In this document: piece by piece, positions 27,256-36,718 of the stretch
Layout: each line of letters starts with the position of its first letter
Numbering within the stretch: the stretch's first letter is position 1
Origin: JANSXG01 sp024743075
Lineage (GTDB): Bacteria > Planctomycetota > Phycisphaerae > Phycisphaerales > UBA1924
Assembly: GCA_042140185.1 (NCBI GenBank)
Contig: CP159477.1
Span: 1,674,001-1,738,000 of the forward strand
DNA length: 64,000 nucleotides
Direction of reading: 5' to 3'
Translations under genes and position numbers: made by a program
The notes under the pieces: generated by a model
Told to the model about the DNA's origin: nothing
Database searches by the model: none
What the model saw: only the letters and a program-made list of their open reading frames with translations

Positions 27256-27440
27256 CGCGGTTCCTTTCCTCACCGGCTCACATGACGCTGCCGGCGACGG
27301 ACGGCGACCGCGTTTTGCGCGCGGCCGCGATTGGTTGGAAGGCGGGTGCAGCGACACACCCGCAGGGCGGGATCCTACCCGGTGTCCCTGGTTGATGCCC
27401 ACTGGAGGCGACCGCTGCTCCGCCGCGGCTACACTTGCCC

Positions 27441-28364
27441 GTGCGCGTCAGTTACCACGATGACTATTTGATCCCACTGCCCCCCCGGCACTCGTTCCCG
27501 ATGCCGAAGTTTTCGGCGCTGCGGGACCTGCTCGTGGAGGAAGCGATCGTCAGCCCCGACAACATCGTCGCGCCAGAGGAGGCCGACTGGGACCTGCTCG
27601 GGCTCGTTCACACCCGGAGCTATCTGGAGTCGCTCCGCTGCGGCTCGATGGCCATGTCCGCCATCCGCCGGATGGGCTTTCCCTGGACCCAGGCATTGGT
27701 CCGACGCTCCCGGCTCGCGGTTCAGGGCACGGTCAACGCGGCGCGGATGGCCCTCAAAGACGGCATGTCCGGCAACCTCGCCGGCGGCACGCACCACGCC
27801 ATGCCCGACCACGCCCAGGGCTTCTGCGTGCTCAACGACACCGCAATCGCGATCCGGTGCCTGCAGGAGGCCGGCCTGATTCAGCGGGCACTCGTGATCG
27901 ACCTGGATGTCCACCAGGGCAACGGCACCGCGAAGATCTTCGAGCACGACCAGAGCGTCTACACCTTCTCCGTTCACGGTGAGAAGAACTTCCCTCTCCG
28001 CAAGGAGCGCTCGACCCGCGATGTCCCGCTCCCCGACCACATGGAAGATGCGGACTATCTCAGGGCTATCGACACGCACTTACCGTCGGCCCTGAACGAA
28101 TCCAAGCCGGACATCGTGTTCTATGTGCAAGGCGTGGACATCGTGAAAGGCGACAAGTTCGGTCGCCTGAACGTGAGCCGCGGGTGCCTGCGGGCACGAG
28201 ACGAGCGGGTGATCCGGTCCGTGGCCGAACGCGGCATTCCGCTTGTGTTGTTGCTCGGGGGCGGGTACGCCGCCACGCCCGAGCTGACCGCTGACCTGCA
28301 CGCGGAAATGCACCGGGCTGCCGCCTCGCTCGGACTGATCTCGTCCCCACAGCCCGCGTCCTGA
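27441..28364 (+). CDS. Histone deacetylase-family protein, class IV-like
   Basis: 307 residues from GTG 27441 (TTG 27435 is an alternative). It belongs to the arginase/deacetylase fold: SFPMPKF near the N-terminus, catalytic histidines in AGGTHHAMPDHAQGFC, zinc ligands in DLDVHQGNGTA, and the late GGGY motif. The N-terminus and LNDTAIAI segment resemble HDAC11-type (class IV) proteins, which are common in bacteria as deacylases of small molecules or proteins. The substrate is unknown. It is divergent from thrS. Confidence 0.9.
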   Translation: MRVSYHDDYLIPLPPRHSFPMPKFSALRDLLVEEAIVSPDNIVAPEEADWDLLGLVHTRSYLESLRCGSMAMSAIRRMGFPWTQALVRRSRLAVQGTVNAARMALKDGMSGNLAGGTHHAMPDHAQGFCVLNDTAIAIRCLQEAGLIQRALVIDLDVHQGNGTAKIFEHDQSVYTFSVHGEKNFPLRKERSTRDVPLPDHMEDADYLRAIDTHLPSALNESKPDIVFYVQGVDIVKGDKFGRLNVSRGCLRARDERVIRSVAERGIPLVLLLGGGYAATPELTADLHAEMHRAAASLGLISSPQPAS

Positions 28365-28412
28365 GCCGCCCGATCGGGTAGAACACCCGCGTGGCCCTCG
28401 ACGGGAGCGCGT

Positions 28413-28967
28413 GTGCAACTGACCGACCTGACAGACCAGCAGCTCGTCGACCGGGCCAACGCCGGCGAAGCCGCGGCGTTCGACACCCTCTACCAACGCT
28501 ACAAGGACTGGGCCTTCCGGCTCGCCCTGCGTGAGACCGGTCGCGACGAGGGCCTCGCGGCCGACGCCGTGCAGGACTCGTTTCTTTACCTGCTCAAAAA
28601 GTTCCCCGGCTTCGAACTGCAGGCCAAACTGACGACCTTCCTCTACCCCGTCGTCAAGCACAACGCCCAAAGCGCCGACCGCAAACGCCGACGCAAGACG
28701 CCGAGCGGTCCGCAGACCGATTCCGCGGATGATACCGACTCAGAGCCGGAACCCGACAGGCTCGACGGCCTCCGATCGATTCTTGACACCTTGCCGGAGC
28801 ACCAGCGAGAGGTCGTCTTTATGCGATTTCTCGATGACATGTCGCTCAACGAGATCGCTCTGGCTCTGGGCATCCCGCTCGGGACGGTCAAGTCCCGGCT
28901 GCACCACGCGATCGGGGCACTCCGGGAGGAGCCGGCCTGTCGCGCGTACTTCGATATTGACCCATAA
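28413..28967 (+). CDS. ECF-type RNA polymerase sigma factor
   Basis: 184 residues from GTG 28413, with GGGAG upstream. Region 2 spans ~10-90 (FDTLYQRYKDWAFRLALR, DAVQDSFLYLLKKF), followed by an acidic linker, and region 4 spans ~120-175 (LPEHQREVVFMRFLDDMSLN, GIPLGTVKSRLHHAIG). It would direct RNA polymerase to a small regulon. The next gene encodes a protein with the layout of a membrane-bound anti-sigma factor, and the downstream surface genes are candidate targets. Confidence 0.93.
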   Translation: MQLTDLTDQQLVDRANAGEAAAFDTLYQRYKDWAFRLALRETGRDEGLAADAVQDSFLYLLKKFPGFELQAKLTTFLYPVVKHNAQSADRKRRRKTPSGPQTDSADDTDSEPEPDRLDGLRSILDTLPEHQREVVFMRFLDDMSLNEIALALGIPLGTVKSRLHHAIGALREEPACRAYFDIDP

Positions 28968-29061
28968 GCCCTGATTTCAGACCAATAGGTCGCGATTCAA
29001 AGATTTTCTTGACGGGCGCGAACTTCCCGCTGCACGAGATGCCTTCACGAAAGAGCAGACG

Positions 29062-29852
29062 ATGACCCCCCCTCCCGAACAACCCGATCCGAAACGACCT
29101 GCCAACTCCGAGGAGAGCCTCCCCGGCCCGCTTGAGGCGGATCTGCGTCAGGCCCTGCGTCCGGATGAGGTCGATCTGCCCAGCCGCGTCGATGAACGGG
29201 TGCTCAGTGCCTCGGCGGAACACTTTGCCTCGTTCGGTGCGAAGGACCAATCAGATCAGCCACACCGGGAACTCAAGCCCGGTGTGCTCGCGTGGATCAC
29301 CGGTCGCCCGCTGACCAGCGCCGGCATCGGCGGCGCTCTGCTCGCCGCGTCGCTCGCGATCGCCTTGATCGTCGGTGTCCCGAATTCAACCGGTCCTTCC
29401 GCCGGCCGATCGGTCGCGATGGATCAAGCACTGCCGAGCGAAGACGCTGCGGCGCCGTCCGCTGCGTCGCTTGGCGCTGACCTCGCGTCGGAAACCGCCG
29501 GTTCGATGGAAGCTCCGGCGATGCCCGAGCGGTCTGCCCTCGCAAGGCGCTCCGGAGCCAGAAACGATCTGGCCGAGGTCGAGTCCGCCGACTCCATCCT
29601 GATGGACGCGCCCCCCTGCAGCTCAAAGTCGCTGAACTCCCCGGCGACCTCGACGCAGACGGCAGGATCACCATCGCTGATGCTCTGCTACTCGCCCGAG
29701 CGCTCGAACGCGGCGATACGCCGGCCGTCGCCGGGCTTGATCTTGTCGCCGACGGACGCCTCGACCGCGCCGATGCCGACGCGATCGCCCGCCTGGCGGT
29801 GCGTCTCACGCCACCGACCACCGACAAACCCAATACGGAAGGAGCATCCTGA
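29062..29852 (+). CDS. Anti-sigma-like membrane protein ending in a dockerin-type repeat (frameshifted)
   Basis: 263 residues when restored. The N-terminal ~80 residues would be cytoplasmic, then one membrane helix at ~90-112 (GIGGALLAASLAIALIVGV), an Ala/Ser/Asp-rich linker, and a C-terminal module with two EF-hand-like loops: GDLDADGRITIADALLLARA and DLVADGRLDRADADAIARLA. This is the pattern of type I dockerins. The frame changes at a C-run at about 29609-29615 (one C missing); without this the first part reads through out of frame into the next gene. Its place directly behind the ECF sigma gene suggests an anti-sigma or sensing role; this is inference. Confidence 0.7.
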
Positions 29853-29853
29853 A

Positions 29854-30348
29854 ATGCTTCGTCACAGCCTCATCGCAATAGCACTCATCGCGCTCTCGCG
29901 CGGCGCGTTCGGCTTCCGAGCGCACGCCGTCGCGACACAGGACGCCGAGAAGGTCCGCTTCGGCGTGCTCGATATCGCCGTGCAGATTCCGGACGGCGCG
30001 GAACTCGGCGCGTACCAGATCGACCTCACCCCCCTGCCCGACCTGCCCACACGCGTCCGCGTGGTCGGCATCGAGGGCGGCGAGCACGAAGCGTTCAAGA
30101 CGCCCCCGTTCTACGACCCGCAGGCAATCGGCAACGAACGCGTCATCCTCGCGGCGTACTCGACCGCGCCGGAACTGCCGACCGGTCGCTCGCGTATCGC
30201 CAGAGTCCACTACGAGATCACCGGCGAGGGTGACCTGCCCGCGCCGGTCCAACTGATCATCGTCCGCGAAGCGCTCGCGACTGACCGCGACGGCAACGCG
30301 TTCGGTGTCCCCTTCCTCCTCTCCTCCAGCCCGGGAGTCCAGCCATGA
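29854..30348 (+). CDS. Exported protein with cohesin-like domain
   Basis: 164 residues from ATG 29854; AAGGAG lies at 29839-29844. A signal peptide (LIAIALIALSRGAFG) precedes one domain of ~125 residues: FGVLDIAVQIPDGAELGAYQ, then FYDPQAIGNERVILAAYST, then RIARVHYEITGEG. Order and spacing of these strands recall cohesin modules, the partners of dockerins. Since the gene before it ends in a dockerin-type repeat, the two products may bind each other outside the membrane. The fold assignment is my inference and needs a profile search. It overlaps the next gene (ATGA). Confidence 0.65.
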   Translation: MLRHSLIAIALIALSRGAFGFRAHAVATQDAEKVRFGVLDIAVQIPDGAELGAYQIDLTPLPDLPTRVRVVGIEGGEHEAFKTPPFYDPQAIGNERVILAAYSTAPELPTGRSRIARVHYEITGEGDLPAPVQLIIVREALATDRDGNAFGVPFLLSSSPGVQP

Positions 30349-30527
30349 CTCGCACCCGTCCCCTTGTTCTGATCGCCACGCTCTCTATCGCCTGCACACT
30401 TGTCGCGTGCGATGCCGAGCCCAAGCAGGTCGAAGCCGCGTCCGCCCGGACTGTGACGGTGGAGACCCCCGAAGGCCCCAAAGACTTTCAGACCCCCTTC
30501 GGCACCGAAGGCCCGAAGCACAAGTAA
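30345..30527 (+). CDS. Small lipoprotein
   Basis: 60 residues from ATG 30345, overlapping the preceding stop by 4 bases. A signal sequence (PLVLIATLSIACTLVAC) ends in a lipobox with Cys22, so it should be lipid-anchored. The mature part is only ~38 residues, charged, ending GPKDFQTPFGTEGPKHK. No known family. It is translationally coupled to the cohesin-like gene and followed by the VIT-VWA gene. Confidence 0.65.
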   Translation: MTRTRPLVLIATLSIACTLVACDAEPKQVEAASARTVTVETPEGPKDFQTPFGTEGPKHK

Positions 30528-30561
30528 TCGCCGCGCACGCTGCACCCCAGTTCTCCCGAGC

Positions 30562-30568
30562 AAAGGAG
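30562..30568 (+). promoter_or_regulatory. Ribosome binding site deciding the VIT-VWA start
   Basis: AAAGGAG lies 7 bases before ATG 30576. That ATG is in a different frame from the rest of the gene, which supports a true start followed by a frame error within the next ~35 bases. Confidence 0.6.
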
Positions 30569-30575
30569 CCCGACC

Positions 30576-32962
30576 ATGACCACGCCACCCGACAAACCGA
30601 CACCGACCCGCGCGCCGAGCGCCGCAGGAAGTTCATCCTCTCTGCGGTGCTTCTCGGCGCCGTGGCCATCGGCGGCGTGATCGCCGCGTGCAGCTCGCAG
30701 GTCGGGACGGTGCGCAAGCACTCGGTTGCTTCTGGAACCGATGGTGAGCTGGCGGACGCCGCCCCCGAGGAAGGCCAATACCTTTACGAACTTGCACCGC
30801 GGCCCGAGCACCTCCGGCGCGAACGAGACAGTTTCGGCAGTGTCCTTAGCCTGTCACCGGGGACCCCACCCCCGCCGCCGCCTGCAGCCGACGCCCGAGC
30901 CTCGCTCCGCGCGTCTGAGCGTTCCGTGGGTGCTGGTCTGAACCAAGCCGGCCGAGGCGGCGGCGGATCTCATCCCAACGGCCAATCTGTTTCTCCCTCA
31001 TTCGTAAACGCTCCCGGCGAAGAACTCTGGATCATCTCGCGCACGCCCGAGACCGGCCAGGCCCGCCCGCGCACGCTCTCGCCAGACAACCCCGGCTCCG
31101 GCTGCCTCGTCGGCATCGTCCCCGGCCAGACCGAGCAGGTCCCGATCCCGCTCGAACACACCGAGGTCGGCGCGGACATCCGCGGCTACATCAGCGCGGT
31201 CGGGGTGCAGCAACGCTTCCACAACCCCTTCGACACGAAGATCGAAGCGGTCTACGTCTTCCCGCTCCCCCAGAACAGCGCGATCAACGAGTTCCTCATG
31301 ACCGTCGGCGACCGCACCATCCGCGGCATCATCCGCGAACGCGAGGAAGCCGAGGAGATCTACGCGAACGCTCGCGCCCGTGGTCATGTCGCCTCGCTCA
31401 TGACGCAGGAGCGACCGAACATCTTCACCCAAAGGGTCGCCAACATCGAACCCGGTAAGTCCATCGACATCGACATCACCTACTTCCAGACGCTCCGCTA
31501 CGACAACGACGCGTGGGAGTTCGTGTTCCCGATGGTAGTTGGCCCCCGCTTCAACCCGCCCGGATCGACCGACGGCGTCGGCGCGGCACCCCGCGGCAGC
31601 GACCCGGGCGCGACCGGCCAGGCCACCCAGATCAGCTACCTCGCGCCCGACGAGCGCAGCGGGCACGACATCGGCCTGACCGTTGAGATCGACGCGGGCA
31701 TGCCCATCGGTCGCATCTCGTCTCGCTCGCACGTGATCGAGGTCGATCGCGCCGACTCCACCCGCGCAACCGTCCGCCTCGCGTCGACCGACACGATCCC
31801 CAACAAGGACTTCGTGCTCCGCTACGAGGTCGCCTCGAGCAGCGTCCGCAGCGGCGTGATCACGCACGACAACGGCGACGGCACCGGGATCTTCAGCCTG
31901 ATGCTCGTCCCGCCCGCCGAAGCCAGCTACCTCGAGCGCCAGCCCGTCGAACTCGTCTTCGTCCTCGACTGCTCGGGCTCGATGAGCGGCAAGCCGATGG
32001 AGCAGTCCAAGAACGCCATGCGCCGCGCCCTCCGCTCCATGCAACCAGGCGACACCTTCCAGATCATCCGTTTCAGCTCCAACGCCTCGCAGCTGGGCAG
32101 CGAACCCGTCGAAGCGACACAGAAGAACATCGAGCGCGGCCTCGACTACATCGAGAGCTTGAGAGGCGGCGGCGGCACGATGATGATCGAGGGCATCAAG
32201 GCCGCGCTCGACTTCCCGCACGACCCCAAGCGACTCCGCTACGTCGTCTTCCTCACCGACGGGTACATCGGCAACGAGTCCGAGATCCTCGGCGCGGTGC
32301 ACGACAAACTCGGCCCAGCCCGCATCTTTTCATTCGGCGTTGGCAGCTCCACCAACCGCTTCCTGATGGAGCGCATGGCCAAGATCGGCAACGGCTGCGC
32401 CGCGTTCCTCGGGATCAACGACCCGGCCGTGGATGTCATGGACGATTTCTTCGAGCGGATCAGCCACCCGGCCATGACCGATCTCGCGCTGGACTTCGCG
32501 GGCGCCGAGGTGGACGGTGTCTACCCGCGCCGTCCGGCCGACCTTTACGCCGGTCGCCCGGTCATCATCACCGGCCGATACCAGGGCTCGCTCCCGCGCG
32601 AGATCGCCGTGCACGGTCGCCTCGGCGGCGAAGAGCGCAGCCTGCTGATCCCGGTGCGGAACGCAGCGGACGAGGGTGAACGCTTCGACGCCCTCGCCGC
32701 GCTCTGGGCACGAACGAAGATCGCCGACCTGTCCGAACAGATGACCTGGACGCGCGATCAAGACACGCAGCTCGGTCTCGCCGGCGAGATCGAGCGTGTC
32801 GCCCTTGCGCACAACCTCATGAGCGCGTACACGGCGTTCGTCGCGGTGGACTCACTCACGATCACCGAGGGCAGCCACGGCGTGACCGTGCCCGTCCCGG
32901 TCCCCGTGCCCGACGGCGTTCGCTACGACACCACCGTACCGAGCGGATCGATCACCAACTGA
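30576..32962 (+). CDS. VIT and von Willebrand A domain lipoprotein (frameshifted near the start)
   Basis: About 795 residues if the frame break at 30608-30615 (CG-repeat) is repaired. A hydrophobic segment FILSAVLLGAVAIGGVIAAC ends in a lipobox. A Pro/Gly/Ser-rich linker leads to a VIT domain (~190-320; VQQRFHNPFDTKIEAVYVFP, EERPNIF-like QERPNIFTQRVANIEPG) and then a VWA domain with MIDAS residues in DCSGSMSGKPM plus FSSNAS and FLTDGYIGNE. VIT-VWA proteins are like inter-alpha-trypsin inhibitor heavy chains and, in bacteria, are surface proteins that bind ligands through a metal. It is the last and largest gene of the ECF-sigma cluster. Confidence 0.88.
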
Positions 32963-32969
32963 TCGGAAC

Positions 32970-34070
32970 TCAGCGTGCTTCGACCGGCTGATCCGTGAGA
33001 CCGAGTTCTTCCTTGGTCCACGGATTGGTCACGAAGCAGGCCCGGCCGGTCTTGATGATGTAGTCCTGGTGGTAGCCCTCGGCGTCGTAAAATTCCTTGG
33101 CCTCTTCCACCTCGGTGACGATGGGCTTGGAGAAGCGATCGGAGGCGTTGAGCTCTTCGATTTTCGCTTCCGCCGCCCGCTTCTGGGCCTCGCTGGTGTA
33201 GTAGATGCCCGAACGGTACTGCTCGCCGATGTCCGGACCCTGGCGGTTGAGCTGGGTCGGGTCGTGCATCGTGAAGAACGCCTCGAGCAGACGCTCGTAC
33301 GAGATCCGGTTCGGGTCGAAGACCACCTTCACGCTCTCGGCGTGCCCGGTGCGCTTGGACAGCACCTGCTCGTAGGTCGGGCTCTCGGTGGTGCCCTGCT
33401 GGTAGCCGCTAATCGCGTCCAGCACGCCCGGGCCCATTTGGAAGTAGTGCTCCACACCCCAGAAGCAGCCCGCCGCAAAGTACGCGGTCTCGGTCTGGAC
33501 AGGGCGGCTGGCCTCGGGGACTTCCTCGCCCTTCTCGATGAACGTGAGCGACGCCGAGTTCAGGCAGTGACGCTCACCCGTCGGGGGCGGGCCGTCGTTG
33601 AAGACGTGGCCCAGGTGCGAGTCGCAACGTGCGCAGTTGATCTCGGTGCGGCGCATGCCGTAGGAGTTGTCCGGGCGCTCGGTCACGTGCTCCGGGTCGT
33701 ACGGCTGGAAGAAACTCGGCCAGCCGGAGCCGGAGTCGAACTTGTGCTCGCTGGAGAACAGCGGCAGCCCGCACACGACGCAGGCATAGAAGCCCTGCTT
33801 CTTGTTGTCGAGGAGTGTGCCACAGAACGCAGGCTCTGTGCCGGACTTCTGGGTGATGCGATAGGTCTCTTCGTCAAGCTTCTCGACCAGCGGCTTCTTC
33901 TGCTCGTCCGTGAGCGGCGTGATGTCGTAGCCGGATCGGCTGTACTGCGGAAAACTCGCGGACACGGTGCGTCCCTTCTGTGCGCCATCAGCGCCGTTCG
34001 GAGCCATCGCCGCGGCAGCGAAGACCGCGGCGAGAAACCCTACGGAGAACAAAACGATTCGAACGATCAT
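32970..34070 (-). CDS. msrBA: Exported MsrB-MsrA fusion, methionine sulfoxide reductase
   Basis: 366 residues from ATG 34070. A signal peptide (IVLFSVGFLAAVFAAAAM) sends it out of the cytoplasm. The MsrB domain comes first: zinc cysteines in CVVCGLP and CARCDSHLGHVF and the catalytic RHCLNSASL. The MsrA domain follows with GCFWGVEHYF, and GYHQDYI at the end. The two enzymes repair R- and S-methionine sulfoxide in oxidised envelope proteins. Reducing power could come from the DsbD-like protein encoded nearby on the same strand. Confidence 0.95.
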   Translation of the reverse strand: MIVRIVLFSVGFLAAVFAAAAMAPNGADGAQKGRTVSASFPQYSRSGYDITPLTDEQKKPLVEKLDEETYRITQKSGTEPAFCGTLLDNKKQGFYACVVCGLPLFSSEHKFDSGSGWPSFFQPYDPEHVTERPDNSYGMRRTEINCARCDSHLGHVFNDGPPPTGERHCLNSASLTFIEKGEEVPEASRPVQTETAYFAAGCFWGVEHYFQMGPGVLDAISGYQQGTTESPTYEQVLSKRTGHAESVKVVFDPNRISYERLLEAFFTMHDPTQLNRQGPDIGEQYRSGIYYTSEAQKRAAEAKIEELNASDRFSKPIVTEVEEAKEFYDAEGYHQDYIIKTGRACFVTNPWTKEELGLTDQPVEAR

Positions 34071-34218
34071 CTGGACCCTTCCGGAAGAAACGGGCACTGG
34101 CGGCTGCCGAAGCCCTCACAGACGAATTCGCCTGTCCCCGGATCAAGATTCCGGGACCCCAGACTATTTCGAGGGTCGGGGCGGATTTCCACGCGTTACG
34201 CGATAATCGGCGCACAAG

Positions 34219-34258
34219 AGTCCAAAACGAACAAGGCCCGATCCACTGGACCGGGCCT
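34219..34258 (-). terminator. Intrinsic terminator after tRNA-Gly
   Basis: AGGCCCG at 34234-34240 and CGGGCCT at 34252-34258 form a strong stem, extended by TCC/GGA around an ACT loop. On the minus strand it is followed by TTGTTCGTTTT. It lies directly downstream of the tRNA gene. Confidence 0.75.
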
Positions 34259-34262
34259 CGAA

Positions 34263-34334
34263 AGCGGGTGATCGGATTCGAACCGACGACATTCACGTTG
34301 GCAACGTGACGCTCTACCACTGAGCTACACCCGC
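34263..34334 (-). tRNA. tRNA-Gly (anticodon GCC)
   Basis: On the minus strand the acceptor stem GCGGGTG (34334-34328) pairs with CACCCGC (34270-34264). A D-arm with AGCTCAGTGGTAGAGC, an anticodon arm CACGT-TGCCAA-CGTG with anticodon GCC, and a T-arm with GGTTCGAATCC are all present. The discriminator base is U, usual for bacterial tRNA-Gly. The CCA end is not encoded. A strong hairpin terminator follows. Confidence 0.95.
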
Positions 34335-34457
34335 GGGTGTACCGGCCGGTGGATCAACCATTCGGCCGGGCCGGAAAACATATTGTCGGCCAGAGGGCGT
34401 GTCAACTGAATCGCCCTTGCGGACCGCCCTGTGGACAAGAATCGGCGGGTCGGCGGG

Positions 34458-36530
34458 TTACCGGGCGGCGACGGAGTCGTCCGCCGGGGCCGCGCCACCT
34501 GCCTCGTCCAGCAGACGCTGAAGTTCACCGGGCGTGAAACTATCCACCGTCCGAGGCTGGTCGAAGTCCGGGCCGTAGACGACCCACGCGGGGATGCCGG
34601 TCTTGCCGACCTGCTCCTTCAGGAACCTCTTGACCTCCGGGCGGTCGAAGTCCGCCTCGAAGATCACCACATTGTCCTCGCGCAGGCGGGAGTACACGGG
34701 CTCGGGCTCAAGGACCGTCTTCTTGAAGGCTTTGCAGGTGACACACCAGTCGGCGGTGAAGTCCACGAAGACGGCCTTGCCCTGATCAAGGGCCTGCTGC
34801 AAGCCGGCCTCGGTGAATTCCAGCCAGACGCCCGAAACCACGCCAGCCTCGCCCCCGGCCGAAGCCTCGGCGAGAAGCTTCTGTCGCTGCTCGTAGTCCG
34901 TGCGTGAGGTCTCGATGAGGTTGTTCATCCCGAGGACCGCCAGCGCAATGACTCCCAGACCGACCACCCCGACGACGCCACGCACGGCGACGGACTTGGC
35001 AACCTTCCGGGCCCCCACCAGCACGACGATGCCGGCGACAACGATCAGGAGCAGGGCCACCAGCCACTCGATGTCCGACGCGAGGTACGGGCGGTTCTTG
35101 AGGAGGGTCTTGAGCCCGGTCGTGGCGAAGAAGGCACCCGCCGCGAGCATCAGCAGGCCCATGGACTTCTTGACCATCTCGCCAGCCGGACCGGTCTGGG
35201 GCACCTTTTTCACCAGCGCCGGGTTGGCCGAGAGGATGAGGTACGGGGCCGCCATGCCGACGCCGAGACCGACGAAGACGATCATCACCGTGGAAGCGGG
35301 CAACGCGGTGCCTCCGGCGAGCAGGCCTCCGACGATCGGCCCGAAGCACGGTAGACCGAGCACGGCGGTCATCACGCCGAAGAGGAACGAACCCGAAGGC
35401 GAGTCGGCCTTGGGGTTGAACATGTATGTCGATTTGGGCAGCGAGAATGTGAACAGGCCCATGATGCCGAGGCCCATGAGGACGATGATCAGGCCCATGC
35501 CGAGGGTTACCGGCCACAGGCTGAACACCGTCGAGGGGTCGATGCTGTTGGCGGTGGCGGCGACGGGGATGCCGACGCCGATCCAGAACGCCGCGACACC
35601 GGCAGCCATCCAGAGCCCGAGCAGCAGCGTCCGCTTGCGATCGGACTGGGCGTGCTGCGACAGGGTCATGATCTTGATTGGGATGACCGGGAGGACGCAG
35701 GGCATCAGGTTCAGGAGCGCCCCGCCGATGAAACTGGCGAGGAAGAGCGAGAACAAGCTGGCGCCGATGTCGAAGCCGAACAGGGAGCGGGATGGCGCTA
35801 CAGGCGCGACATCGTCGGCGGCTGACTCAAGATCGCCCGGTTCCTCGCCAGAAGCCTCCTCGGGCACGGCCTTGAATTCGGCCATCCCGTCGAAGATTTC
35901 GTCGATTTCAGCAACAGAAACCGAGGTGGCCCCAGCCTCCAGAATGGTGAAGCTGACGTCGAACTCCGGAAACTCGGGCGCGAGGCACGAGGTGTCGTCA
36001 CAGGCCTGGTACGCGAGAGCGACGGTGATGGTCTGTTCGCCGAGAGGAGCATCTTGGGCGATCGTCACCGGCAGATAGAAGACTGCCGTGTCGGCGTAGG
36101 TCGGCTTCTTGACCGTTGGCTGAGCGCCCGTGGGGTCAGCCACCGTTGCCTGATACAGGTCTGGCAACTGGAGTGCACGCGTGATACTGGCCCATTCGGG
36201 CGCGTCGGAAGCGAGCCCGATCTCGGTTCGAACCGCGAAGTCAAAGTCCGGCCCAAGATCCGCGTGGCCCGCGACCGGCCATGTGTGGAAGCCGTTTCGG
36301 TGGGTCAGCGTCACCGCGATCGGGAGGATCTCCCCACGGGCGATCGACGAGAACTTGGCCTGAACCGATGCCTCGACCTGGGGCTGGTCGCCGCCGAAGG
36401 CCGGTCCACCGGCGGGGCCGCCAAACTGGGCCATCGCTGCGCAGGGCGCGCCGAGCGCAAACGCCATCGCGACGGCGAGAACGAAAGCCGAGCGAAGCGA
36501 GTTTGAGAACACCTTTGAGCGTGCCCGCAT
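34458..36530 (-). CDS. dsbD: Thiol:disulfide interchange protein DsbD-like
   Basis: 690 residues from ATG 36530, with GAGGA 5 bases upstream. After a signal peptide (ending APCAAMAQ) lies an N-terminal immunoglobulin-like domain with paired cysteines (YQACDDTSCLAPE), then about eight membrane helices with the electron-carrying cysteines in LNLMPCVLPVIPIK and LPCFGPIVGG, then a C-terminal thioredoxin domain with DWCVTCK. It passes electrons from cytoplasmic thioredoxin to envelope proteins, plausibly including the MsrBA encoded downstream. The frame stays open upstream to 36806 but without DsbD similarity. Confidence 0.93.
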   Translation of the reverse strand: MRARSKVFSNSLRSAFVLAVAMAFALGAPCAAMAQFGGPAGGPAFGGDQPQVEASVQAKFSSIARGEILPIAVTLTHRNGFHTWPVAGHADLGPDFDFAVRTEIGLASDAPEWASITRALQLPDLYQATVADPTGAQPTVKKPTYADTAVFYLPVTIAQDAPLGEQTITVALAYQACDDTSCLAPEFPEFDVSFTILEAGATSVSVAEIDEIFDGMAEFKAVPEEASGEEPGDLESAADDVAPVAPSRSLFGFDIGASLFSLFLASFIGGALLNLMPCVLPVIPIKIMTLSQHAQSDRKRTLLLGLWMAAGVAAFWIGVGIPVAATANSIDPSTVFSLWPVTLGMGLIIVLMGLGIMGLFTFSLPKSTYMFNPKADSPSGSFLFGVMTAVLGLPCFGPIVGGLLAGGTALPASTVMIVFVGLGVGMAAPYLILSANPALVKKVPQTGPAGEMVKKSMGLLMLAAGAFFATTGLKTLLKNRPYLASDIEWLVALLLIVVAGIVVLVGARKVAKSVAVRGVVGVVGLGVIALAVLGMNNLIETSRTDYEQRQKLLAEASAGGEAGVVSGVWLEFTEAGLQQALDQGKAVFVDFTADWCVTCKAFKKTVLEPEPVYSRLREDNVVIFEADFDRPEVKRFLKEQVGKTGIPAWVVYGPDFDQPRTVDSFTPGELQRLLDEAGGAAPADDSVAAR

Positions 36531-36718
36531 GCGGGTCCTCCAGCAGATGATGGACGGTCTGGACATGTCGAGGGAGTGTAATCCTCCCCGGGGCTGGATT
36601 GTTCCACGCCCGAACCTAGTCAGGTGCCCCGCTCCGGGCGGGCGGGCCTCAAGTCGGCCCCGCGGGGTGGTCGATAGTCCGGATAAGGCGGATTCCGGCC
36701 TGTGGAGCGATGCTGCGC

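Noticed and set aside
29062..30348. One 428-residue fused protein
   Set aside because: The middle part is an out-of-frame artefact; a stop at 29850-29852, AAGGAG at 29839-29844 and a signal peptide from ATG 29854 show two genes.
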